This document shows positions 14,610 to 21,834 of a stretch of DNA of 31,417 nucleotides, piece after piece (the first letter of the stretch is position 1; the number at the start of each line of letters is the position of its first letter). The notes beneath the pieces were generated by a model, which ran no database searches, had not been told where the DNA came from, and saw nothing but the letters and a program-made list of their open reading frames with translations. This DNA is from Roseovarius sp. UBA6167 (GTDB lineage Bacteria > Pseudomonadota > Alphaproteobacteria > Rhodobacterales > Rhodobacteraceae), in contig DIUD01000080.1 in the NCBI GenBank assembly GCA_002428225.1, forward strand, positions 1 to 31,417, in the 5' to 3' direction. A program made the position numbers and the translations under genes.

Positions 14610-16121
14610 ATGCTTTGGCTGATTATCAAGGTTGCCGTTTTCATCGCCATGGTGGGTGCCGCTGCCTTTGGTGCGTCCTACCTTCTGGATCTGGACGGCG
14701 GGGTGCGCATCGTCGTGGCGGGGGTGGAAATGAACCTGACCCCGATCAAGGCGGTGCTGGCGCTTGCGGCGCTTGTCCTGGCACTCTGGCTGTTGATGCG
14801 GTTGGCGGGTCTGCTGGTGGCGGTGCTGCGCTTCATCAATGGCGATGAGACGGCGCTTTCGCGCCATTTCGACGGCAACCGGCAGGAAAAGGGCTATCGT
14901 GCGCTGGGCGAGGGGGTGCTGGCGCTGGCCGAGCGCGATGGCGACAAGGCAATGGCGCAGGCGGCCAGGGCCGAGAAATACCTGCGCAAGCCCGCGCTCA
15001 CCGATCTCATCACCGCGCAGGCCGCCGAACTGGCGGGCGACAAGGCCAGGGCCGAGGTGGCGTTCAAGCGCCTGCTTACCAACGAGAAAACCCGGTTTGT
15101 CGGGGTGCGCGGCCTGTTGCGTCAAAAGCTCGAGTCGGGCGATACCGACACCGCGCTCAAGCTGGCCAAGACCGCCTTCGCGCTCAAGCCGCGCCATTCG
15201 GAGGTGCAGGACATGCTCTTGCAGTTGCAGGCCGACAAGGGCGACTGGAAGGGCGCGCGCGCCACGCTCGGGGCCAAGCTGAAATACGGCTCGCTGCCGC
15301 GCGACGTGCACAGGCGGCGCGACGCGGTGCTGGCGCTCTCGGAGGCGCGCGACGTGCTCGACGAGGGCAAGAGCATCGAGGCGCGCGAGGCCGCGATCGA
15401 GGCCAACCGGCTCTCGCCCGATCTGATCCCGGCGGCGGTGCTGGCGGCGCGCGGCTATGTCGAGGCGGGCAAGCCGGCCAAGGCGGTGCGGGTGATCAAC
15501 AAGGCATGGCTGATGCGGCCCCATCCCGATCTGGCGTCGGCCTTTGCCGCCATCGAGCCCGACGAGACGCCGCAGGCGCGGCTCAAGCGGTTTTCCAGGC
15601 TCCTCAAGTTGCATCCCGACCACCGCGAGACGCGGCTGCTGGAGGCCGAGTTGCACCTTGCGGCCGAGGATTTCCCCGCCGCGCGGCGCGCGCTTGGCAA
15701 TCTGGCCGAGGTCGAGCCGGATGCGCGGTCACTGACGATCATGGCCGCGATCGAGCGCGGTGAGGGCTCGTCCGATGCGGTGGTCAAGGGGTGGCTGGCG
15801 CGCGCGCTCGGTGCGCCGCGCGGCCCGCAATGGGTTTGTGACAATTGCCAGCATGTCCATGGCGTGTGGCGGCCGGTCTGCGAAAGCTGCCATTCCTTCG
15901 ACACGCTGAGCTGGCGCGCCCCCGCTGACGGGGTGGTGAGCACACCGACGGGCCTGGCAATGCTGCCGCTTCTGATCGGCCCGCTGGAGGAGCCGGAGGC
16001 AGGACAGGACGGGGCCGAGGATGTCTCCGAGGGTGAGGACATCCCCGAGGCAGAAGTGGTCGAGGCAGAGGCAGAGGCAGAGACCGAGGCCGAAACCGAA
16101 AAGGCCGACACCCCGCGCTAG
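14610..16121 (+). CDS. HemY-like TPR membrane protein
   Basis: This 503-residue protein matches the HemY N-terminal-domain family: two N-terminal membrane helices (about 2-25 and 46-72), then the family segment ALSRHFDGNRQEKGYRALGEG and TPR-like helical repeats to about 400. A four-cysteine zinc-ribbon-like motif follows (Cys410, Cys413, Cys424, Cys427), then an acidic Glu/Ala tail. The family was named from a position next to haem genes in E. coli, but its function is unproven, and it is unrelated to the protoporphyrinogen oxidase of the same name. It follows the mitofilin-like gene by 19 bases. The ATG at 14610 begins directly with the first membrane helix. Confidence 0.88.
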   Translation: MLWLIIKVAVFIAMVGAAAFGASYLLDLDGGVRIVVAGVEMNLTPIKAVLALAALVLALWLLMRLAGLLVAVLRFINGDETALSRHFDGNRQEKGYRALGEGVLALAERDGDKAMAQAARAEKYLRKPALTDLITAQAAELAGDKARAEVAFKRLLTNEKTRFVGVRGLLRQKLESGDTDTALKLAKTAFALKPRHSEVQDMLLQLQADKGDWKGARATLGAKLKYGSLPRDVHRRRDAVLALSEARDVLDEGKSIEAREAAIEANRLSPDLIPAAVLAARGYVEAGKPAKAVRVINKAWLMRPHPDLASAFAAIEPDETPQARLKRFSRLLKLHPDHRETRLLEAELHLAAEDFPAARRALGNLAEVEPDARSLTIMAAIERGEGSSDAVVKGWLARALGAPRGPQWVCDNCQHVHGVWRPVCESCHSFDTLSWRAPADGVVSTPTGLAMLPLLIGPLEEPEAGQDGAEDVSEGEDIPEAEVVEAEAEAETEAETEKADTPR

Positions 16122-16239
16122 CGATGCGCCGCCATCCCTGGGCGCGCGCCCTTGCACACGCGCCGGTATGCGGGGCGCGCGCGACGGTTGCCCGTCTCGC
16201 GCACGGATGCGCAGGACTGGACAAACGCGCGCCTGTGTA

Positions 16240-16253
16240 GTCTGGTGTCTGGT
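16240..16253 (+). repeat. Tandem 7-bp repeat in the TRAP promoter region
   Basis: GTCTGGT occurs twice in tandem without a gap (16240-16246 and 16247-16253). The last T of the second copy begins TATCAT (16253-16258), a five-of-six match to the -10 consensus. The position suggests a regulator site just upstream of, or over, the dctP promoter. No good -35 is seen at the right spacing. Confidence 0.5.
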
Positions 16254-16299
16254 ATCATGCGCCGGTGCCGTCGGCCTGTCGGGCCCGCGCGGGCACATC

Positions 16300-16321
16300 A
16301 GACCCATAAGAGACCCATAAG
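16300..16321 (+). repeat. Tandem 11-bp repeat in the dctP leader
   Basis: AGACCCATAAG occurs twice in tandem, exactly, at 16300-16310 and 16311-16321, about one helical turn apart. It lies between the putative promoter and the dctP Shine-Dalgarno GGGAGA (16337-16342). It could be an operator or a leader RNA element. A 12-bp perfect palindrome, GCCCGCGCGGGC (16283-16294), is just upstream. Confidence 0.6.
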
Positions 16322-16350
16322 AAACGACCAACAACCGGGAGAAATGAAAA

Positions 16351-17370
16351 ATGCATAACCTGCTGAGCTATACCGCCGTCGCGGCGATCAGTCTGGCCTT
16401 TGCCGGCGAGGCACTGGCCACCGAATGGAATGTCTCGGTCTGGGGCAAGCGGCGGGCCTTTACCGAACATGTCGAAAAGCTGGCGGAACTGGTCAGCGAA
16501 AAGACGAATGGCGAGTTCACCCTCAACGTCAGCTACGGCGGCCTGTCGAACGAACGCGAGAACCTTGACGGGATTTCCATCGGCGCGTTCGAGATGGCGC
16601 AATTCTGCGCGGGCTATCACCCCGACAAGAACCCCTCGCTGACCGTGCTGGAACTGCCCTTCCTCGGCGTCGAGACGCTGGAACAGGAACGCGCGCTTTC
16701 CGAGGCGCTCTATGCGCACCCTGCCGTCAGGGCCGATCTGGCGCGCTGGAACGCGGTGCCGCTGATGCCCACGCCCATGCCGCAATACAATTTCGTCGGC
16801 GCCGGCGACGCGCCGCGCACGCTTGACGATTACAAGGGCCTGACCGTGCGCGCGCTGGGCGGCATCGGCAAGGCGATGGAGGCGGTGGGCGCGGTGCCCA
16901 CCTCGATGTCGGCGACCGAGGTGCGCCAGGCCATGGACAGCGGCGTGGTCAAGGCGGTGAGCTTTGCGCCCCACGCGCATATGGCCTTCTCGACCATCGA
17001 GAACGCGACATGGTGGACCGAGAACCTCAATCCCGGCACGGTGAACTGCCCGGTGGTGGTTAACGCCGACGCGCTCGCTGCGCTCGGCGATGCCGAACGC
17101 GAGGCGCTTCTGGGCTCGGTCGAAGAGGCCCTCGATTATTACATCGACTACTACAAGAACGAGACCATGGCGGCCTGGGGTCCGGCGCTGGCCGAGCGGG
17201 GGATCGAGGTGATCACCTACGACGAGGCGACGCTCGACAGCTTTTCCGGCACGGTGGCCGGACCGGCGGCGGCGGCCTGGATCAAGGATAATACCGCGCG
17301 CGGTCTGCCGGCGCAGGAGATCTATGATTTCGTGACCGCGAAGCTTGCCGATCTCAAGGCGGGCTCCTGA
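16351..17370 (+). CDS. dctP: TRAP transporter substrate-binding protein (DctP type)
   Basis: This periplasmic binding protein delivers an organic acid to the DctQM membrane permease; uptake is driven by a sodium gradient. At 339 residues it has a Sec signal peptide (about 1-23, cleaved near ALA/TEW) and the DctP fold, with the ligand-carboxylate Arg in GLTVRALGG, LDDYKGL before it, and the helical DSGVVKAVSF segment. The start is supported by GGGAGA nine bases upstream. It is followed by dctQ and dctM in the usual order. The substrate cannot be read from the sequence: C4-dicarboxylates are one option, but DctP proteins also bind sugar acids, keto acids and other ligands. Confidence 0.92.
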   Translation: MHNLLSYTAVAAISLAFAGEALATEWNVSVWGKRRAFTEHVEKLAELVSEKTNGEFTLNVSYGGLSNERENLDGISIGAFEMAQFCAGYHPDKNPSLTVLELPFLGVETLEQERALSEALYAHPAVRADLARWNAVPLMPTPMPQYNFVGAGDAPRTLDDYKGLTVRALGGIGKAMEAVGAVPTSMSATEVRQAMDSGVVKAVSFAPHAHMAFSTIENATWWTENLNPGTVNCPVVVNADALAALGDAEREALLGSVEEALDYYIDYYKNETMAAWGPALAERGIEVITYDEATLDSFSGTVAGPAAAAWIKDNTARGLPAQEIYDFVTAKLADLKAGS

Positions 17371-17379
17371 GACCGTTCC

Positions 17380-17405
17380 GGCCCGCCGCCCGGTGGTGGC
17401 GGGCC
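17380..17405 (+). terminator. Stem-loop between dctP and dctQ
   Basis: GGCCCGCC (17380-17387) pairs perfectly with GGCGGGCC (17398-17405), and three inner pairs (one G-U) extend it to eleven with a four-base loop. It begins nine bases after the dctP stop. Such intercistronic stem-loops in TRAP operons probably protect the dctP message or attenuate read-through so that the binding protein outnumbers the permease. It is thus likely a partial terminator or stabiliser. Confidence 0.7.
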
Positions 17406-17438
17406 ATTCCCCTTCCCCGGATGTGAAGGAGGCCGCGC

Positions 17439-18071
17439 ATGGCCGGCGCCGCGAGTGTCCTTGCCGATGACAGCCTGCTCAGCCGCGCCGACCGCGCGCT
17501 ATACCGGGCCGAGCGGTCTCTCGCGCTCCTGAGCGGGCTGGCGGTGTTTTCGCTCATGGTGCTGGCCGTGGTCTCGGTCGGGGGGCGCAATTTCTTCGGC
17601 CAGCCGCTGCGCGGTTATGTGGACTGGATCGAGCAGGTCATGCCGCTCATTGCCTTCATGGGCGTGGCCTATGCGCAGCGCGACGGCGGCCATATCCGCA
17701 TGGACATCGTCGTGGGCATGTTGCGGGGGCGGGTGCTGTGGCTGGTGGAACTGCTCACGACGCTGGCGGTGCTGGTGCTGATGCTGCTCATGGTGTGGGG
17801 AAGCTGGGCGCATTTCGACCGGAGTTTCGATTGGAACGCGCCGCTCTGGAGCCGCGACAGCAGCATTGACATCGGCCTGCCGATCTGGCCTGCGAAACTG
17901 CTGGCGCCGGTGGCCTTTGCGGTGCTGTCGCTGCGACTTGCGCTTCAGGTCTGGGGATTCGGGCGCGCCCTTGTCACCGGGGCCGAGCGGCCCGTGGCCG
18001 TGCCGCTTGTCGAGGATGCCGCAACGCAGGCCGCGCGCGAGGCCGCGCATGTCGGCGCACGCGAGCAATGA
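17439..18071 (+). CDS. dctQ: TRAP transporter small permease subunit
   Basis: DctQ is the small, four-helix membrane subunit of TRAP transporters that supports the large DctM subunit. The 210-residue protein has four hydrophobic segments (about 30-50, 67-85, 102-124 and 148-172), with the family landmarks YVDWIEQVMPLIAFMGVAYAQRDGGHIRMD between the first two pairs given here only in part: WIEQVMPLIAF and GGHIRMDI. The start at 17439 has AAGGAGG six bases before it. dctM follows after 12 bases. The N-terminal 25 residues and the C-terminal tail after about 180 are charged and look cytoplasmic. Confidence 0.92.
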   Translation: MAGAASVLADDSLLSRADRALYRAERSLALLSGLAVFSLMVLAVVSVGGRNFFGQPLRGYVDWIEQVMPLIAFMGVAYAQRDGGHIRMDIVVGMLRGRVLWLVELLTTLAVLVLMLLMVWGSWAHFDRSFDWNAPLWSRDSSIDIGLPIWPAKLLAPVAFAVLSLRLALQVWGFGRALVTGAERPVAVPLVEDAATQAAREAAHVGAREQ

Positions 18072-18083
18072 GGGGCGGGCCGC

Positions 18084-19484
18084 ATGGACTCCATTGAAAT
18101 AGGGCTGGCCGTCACCGGCCTCATGCTGGTGGTCGTGGTGCTGGGGATGCGCGTGGCCTATGCGGCGGCGCTTGCAGGCATGATCGGCCTTGTCTGGATT
18201 TTCTGGGCGCGCAAGGGCTATGCGGGCGACGAGTTTCTCTGGGCGCTGACCGTCGCGGTCAAGACCGCGGGCCAGGTGCCCCATTCCAAGGTGTCCAGCC
18301 AGGCGCTCAGCCTCATTCCGACCTTCATCCTGATCGGCTATCTGGCCTATTACGCGGGGCTTACGCGCGCGCTCTTCGAGGCGGCGAAGCGCTGGATCGC
18401 CTGGGTTCCCGGCGGTCTTGCGGTCTCGACCATCTTCGCCACGGCGGGGTTTGCGGCGGTGTCGGGGGCGAGCGTGGCGACGGCGGCGGTCTTTGCCCGG
18501 ATCGCCATTCCCGAGATGCTCAAGATCGGCTATGACAAGCGGTTCGCGGCGGGCGTGGTGGCGGCGGGCGGCACATTGGCAAGCCTCATCCCGCCCTCGG
18601 CGCTTCTGGTGATCTATGCGATCATCGTCGAACAGGACGTGGGCAAGCTCCTGCTTGCGGGCTTCATTCCGGGCGTGTTCTCGGCCTTTGTCTATGCGCT
18701 TCTCATCATCGGGCTGGCGCTGGCGATCAAGGGCTTCGGTCCGCCCGTGGGCGGCTTTACCTGGCGCGAGCGGTTCGTGTCGCTGCCGCCTGCCCTGCCC
18801 ATCGTCTTTGTCGTCGTGACGATCATCTTCTTCGTTTACAATCCGTTCGGCGGCGATGCCTGGGGCACGCCCACCGAAGGCGGCGCGATCGGGGCTTTCG
18901 TCGTTTTCCTGATGGCGCTCTACCGGGGGATGCGCTGGCCCGAGTTGAAGGATGCGCTTCTCGAGACGGCCAAGCTCTCGGTGATGATCTTCACAATCAT
19001 CTGGGGCGTGCTGGTCTATGTGCGCTTTCTCGGCTTTGCCGACCTGCCGGGCGCGTTCTCCGACTGGATCACCTCGCTGACCGTCTCGCCCATGCTGATC
19101 CTGATCTTCATCCTGCTGGCCTACGCGGTTCTGGGCATGTTCATGGACGCGATCGGGATGCTGCTTCTGACGCTGCCGGTGGTCTATCCGGCGGTGATGG
19201 CGCTCAATGGCGGGGTCAATGTCAGCGCGGCCGACAGCACCTTCGGCATGTCCGGCCCGATGTGCGCGATCTGGTTCGGGATTCTGGTGGTCAAGATGGC
19301 CGAGTTCTGCCTGATCACGCCGCCCATCGGTCTCAACTGTTTCGTGGTGGCGGGTGTGCGCCCCGATATCAGTGTTCAGGACGTGTTCCGTGGCGTGATG
19401 CCCTTCTTCGTTGCCGATGCGGTGACGATCGCGCTTCTGGTCGCCTTTCCGATGATCGTTCTCTGGCTGCCGGGGCTGGCGTGA
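18084..19484 (+). CDS. dctM: TRAP transporter large permease subunit
   Basis: DctM is the transport subunit, with about twelve membrane helices and an elevator-type fold related to other ion transporters. The 466-residue protein is slightly longer than the usual 425-440. Family landmarks include LIPTFILIGYLAYYAGLT, GASVATAAVFARIAIPEM, AAGGTLASLIPPSALLVIYA and, near the end, LITPPIGLNCFVVAGV. These cover the two inverted repeats that bind sodium and substrate. It ends the dctPQM operon; 80 bases separate it from the next gene, motB, and contain a CtrA-type site. Confidence 0.95.
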   Translation: MDSIEIGLAVTGLMLVVVVLGMRVAYAAALAGMIGLVWIFWARKGYAGDEFLWALTVAVKTAGQVPHSKVSSQALSLIPTFILIGYLAYYAGLTRALFEAAKRWIAWVPGGLAVSTIFATAGFAAVSGASVATAAVFARIAIPEMLKIGYDKRFAAGVVAAGGTLASLIPPSALLVIYAIIVEQDVGKLLLAGFIPGVFSAFVYALLIIGLALAIKGFGPPVGGFTWRERFVSLPPALPIVFVVVTIIFFVYNPFGGDAWGTPTEGGAIGAFVVFLMALYRGMRWPELKDALLETAKLSVMIFTIIWGVLVYVRFLGFADLPGAFSDWITSLTVSPMLILIFILLAYAVLGMFMDAIGMLLLTLPVVYPAVMALNGGVNVSAADSTFGMSGPMCAIWFGILVVKMAEFCLITPPIGLNCFVVAGVRPDISVQDVFRGVMPFFVADAVTIALLVAFPMIVLWLPGLA

Positions 19485-19504
19485 AATCGTGAAAACTTGA
19501 GGTG

Positions 19505-19519
19505 TTAACGGCCCCTTAA
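19505..19519 (+). promoter_or_regulatory. CtrA-type box upstream of motB
   Basis: TTAACGGCCCCTTAA is an exact TTAA-N7-TTAA, the CtrA binding consensus of alphaproteobacteria. It is 46 bases before the motB ATG, in the 80-base gap after dctM. The flanking sequence GTTA.C.GCC..TTAATC is shared with the box before flgE, which supports a common regulator. Confidence 0.75.
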
Positions 19520-19564
19520 TCGCCCGCGTGCTAATTCTTGCGACGGGTGAGAAAGGTGGTGAGA

Positions 19565-20401
19565 ATGGACGCGCGCAGCAATGCCGCGCCGGTCATCATC
19601 AAACGGAAAAAGATCGTCGCCGGCGGCGGGCATCACGGCGGGGCCTGGAAAGTGGCCTATGCCGATTTTGTCACCGCGATGATGGCGTTTTTCCTGCTGA
19701 TGTGGCTTCTGGGCGCGACGACCGAGAAACAACGCAAGGGCATAGCCGATTATTTCAACCCGACCGTGACCGTGAACCGGGTATCGGGGGGCGGCAGCGG
19801 TGCGTTCGGCGGGGATTCGGTGTTTTCCGAGCAGAGCCTCGCCCAGAGCGGCACCGGCGCGTCGCGCCTCCACAGCACCGAGAGCCGACAGGCGCGGGGG
19901 GATCTCGGCGTGGCGAATACAGGGGCCGAAGAAGACGAGGTGACCTTTGCCGAGGTATCGGAGGCGCTGCGCGCGCGCAGTGGCGAAAGTCTCGCCTCGG
20001 ACGAGATCCTGCGCCATATCGTGACGCGCGTGACCGACGAGGGGCTCATCATCGAGATTTCCGACCTCGACGGCGCGCCGCTCTTCCAGGGCGAGGGGGC
20101 CGAGCCGACCGCGCTTCTGCGCGACATCGCGGCACTGGTCACTTCGGTGGTGGGGCTGGTGCGGAACGACCTGGCGATTGCCGCCCATACCCGCGCGCGC
20201 CCGGTGATTCTCGTCGATAACCCGGTCTGGGATCTTTCTGCGGCACGCGCCAACCGGATGCGCCTTCTGCTGGAGGAGGCGGGCGCGCGGCCTGCGCGGA
20301 TGCGCCGCGTCACGGGCCATGCCGACCGCGCGCCCGTCGTCGCCAACCCCATGGATTTGCGCAACAATCGGGTGGAGGTGATTGTCTTGCGCTCGGGCTG
20401 A
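19565..20401 (+). CDS. motB: Flagellar motor protein MotB
   Basis: MotB is the stator subunit that anchors MotA to the wall and carries the proton-binding Asp. The start at 19565 (MDARSNAAPVIIKRKKIV) follows GGTGGTGAGA; in-frame codons upstream begin in the promoter. Residues 28-50 form the single membrane helix, with the essential Asp34 in YADFVTAMMAFFLLMWLL. A low-complexity linker (about 70-130) leads to the OmpA-like domain, recognisable by VWDLSAARANRMRLL and DLRNNRVEVIVL near the end. Its usual GHTD motif reads AHTR here, so the peptidoglycan-binding Asp is replaced. motA is not adjacent. The 278-residue length is normal. Confidence 0.9.
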   Translation: MDARSNAAPVIIKRKKIVAGGGHHGGAWKVAYADFVTAMMAFFLLMWLLGATTEKQRKGIADYFNPTVTVNRVSGGGSGAFGGDSVFSEQSLAQSGTGASRLHSTESRQARGDLGVANTGAEEDEVTFAEVSEALRARSGESLASDEILRHIVTRVTDEGLIIEISDLDGAPLFQGEGAEPTALLRDIAALVTSVVGLVRNDLAIAAHTRARPVILVDNPVWDLSAARANRMRLLLEEAGARPARMRRVTGHADRAPVVANPMDLRNNRVEVIVLRSG

Positions 20402-20428
20402 GGGGCCGATTGCGGACAAGTTTAGGCG

Positions 20429-20443
20429 TTAGCCGCCTGTTAA
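20429..20443 (+). promoter_or_regulatory. CtrA-like box upstream of flgE
   Basis: TTAGCCGCCTGTTAA is TTAA-N7-TTAA with one mismatch in the first half. It lies 58 bases before the flgE ATG, and its surroundings align with the box before motB. It indicates a second CtrA-dependent promoter, so motB and flgE-flgK-flgL-flgI would be separate but co-regulated units. Confidence 0.6.
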
Positions 20444-20501
20444 TCCGGCGCGCGTATGACTGGGGGCGAGACGATTGACGATCCAGTTGAAAGGCGTGTC
20501 C

Positions 20502-21803
20502 ATGACGATTTCTTCTTCCCTGAACGCAAGTGTCGCGGGGCTCAATGCCAATGCCTCGCGGCTTGCCGCGATTTCCGACAACATCGCCAATTCCGCGACC
20601 GCCGGCTACCGCCGGGTAGAGACCAGCTTCGATTCGATGGTGCTCTCGGGCGGGGGCGGCAACTATGCCGCAGGCGGCGTGCGCGCCACGACCGAGCGTC
20701 TGATCGACCAGGGTGGTCCATTGGTCAACACCTCGAACCCCACCGACCTCGCGGTGCGCGGACGCGGCTTCATCCCGGTAGCTCTCACCAGCGAGTTGAA
20801 TGCGGGCAACGGCAGCCCGCAGATGCTGCTGAGCACGACAGGCTCGTTTCGTACCGATTCGGAAGGACGGCTGGTCACAGCCTCCGGGCTCACGCTCCTG
20901 GGCTGGCCTGCCGATGCCAACGGAACGGTGCCAGCCTTCCCGCGCGATAGCGCCGATGGCCTCGTTCCGGTGCGGATCAACGTCAACCAGCTTAGCGGCG
21001 AGCCGACCACCAGCATCAATCTGGGCGTCAACCTGCCCGCGACGGAGACCGAGGCCGGGGCCGTTGGCGCGCCGCAGAACCTCCCGATCGAGTATTTCGA
21101 CAATCTCGGGCGGTCCGAAACCGTCCTCGCCACCTTCACCCCGACCGTGCCTACGACCGGCACATCCAATCTGTGGACCATGACCTTGCGGGATTCCGCG
21201 CAGGGTGATGCCGTGATCGGGGAATACGCGCTCGCATTCGACGATTCGCGGACGGCAGGCGGCACCTTGCTCGATGTCACGACCCTGAGCGGCGGGCCCT
21301 ATGATCCCGCGACCGGGCGCCTGCTCGTCGCCGTCGAGGGTGGGCCGATGGAGATCAACATCGGACGCCCCGGCAGTTCGACCGGACTGACGCAACTCTC
21401 CGACAGCTTCGCGCCGCTGTCCATCTCCAGGGACGGCTCTGCGGTGGGCAACATGGTCTCGGTCGAGGTGGATGCCAACGGGTTTGTCCATGCCACATTC
21501 GACACCGGGGCGACCCGGACCATTTTCCAGGTGCCGCTCGTCGATCTGCCCAATCCCAACGGCATGGTCGCCCTCGACCGGCAGACATACCGTCCTTCCA
21601 TCGACAGCGGCGGCTTCTTTCTTTGGGATGCGGGCAACGGGCCGACCGGCAACATGGTCGCCTTTGCCCGGCAGGAATCGGCCACCGACGTGGCGCGCGA
21701 ACTGACCGACATGATTCAGACGCAGCGCGCCTATTCCTCCAATGCGCGCGTGGTGCAGACCGTTGACGAAATGTTGCAGGAAACCTCCAACATCATCCGC
21801 TGA
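20502..21803 (+). CDS. flgE: Flagellar hook protein FlgE
   Basis: FlgE polymerises into the hook that joins the basal body to the filament. I chose the ATG at 20502 (MTISSSLNASVAGLNANASR), which begins the conserved N-terminal rod/hook helix; GAAAGG lies seven bases before it, and a TTG at 20475 is unlikely. The 433-residue protein has the N-terminal motif ISDNIANSATAGYRR, the central hook domains and the C-terminal VQTVDEMLQETSNIIR helix shared by axial proteins. It carries no signal peptide, as expected for export by the flagellar type III route. flgK follows after 31 bases. Confidence 0.95.
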   Translation: MTISSSLNASVAGLNANASRLAAISDNIANSATAGYRRVETSFDSMVLSGGGGNYAAGGVRATTERLIDQGGPLVNTSNPTDLAVRGRGFIPVALTSELNAGNGSPQMLLSTTGSFRTDSEGRLVTASGLTLLGWPADANGTVPAFPRDSADGLVPVRINVNQLSGEPTTSINLGVNLPATETEAGAVGAPQNLPIEYFDNLGRSETVLATFTPTVPTTGTSNLWTMTLRDSAQGDAVIGEYALAFDDSRTAGGTLLDVTTLSGGPYDPATGRLLVAVEGGPMEINIGRPGSSTGLTQLSDSFAPLSISRDGSAVGNMVSVEVDANGFVHATFDTGATRTIFQVPLVDLPNPNGMVALDRQTYRPSIDSGGFFLWDAGNGPTGNMVAFARQESATDVARELTDMIQTQRAYSSNARVVQTVDEMLQETSNIIR

Positions 21804-21834
21804 TCGCGGATCGCCGCCCTGAAGGAGCCGGACC

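Noticed and set aside
16140..16151. Palindrome GGGCGCGCGCCC after the HemY-like gene as a terminator
   Set aside because: It has no loop as a hairpin and no T-run, and such GC palindromes are common by chance in this DNA.
16240..16260. Possible sigma-54 promoter (TGG ... TGC) upstream of dctP
   Set aside because: The GG to GC spacing is 15, not the 12 required, so it does not fit a -24/-12 site.
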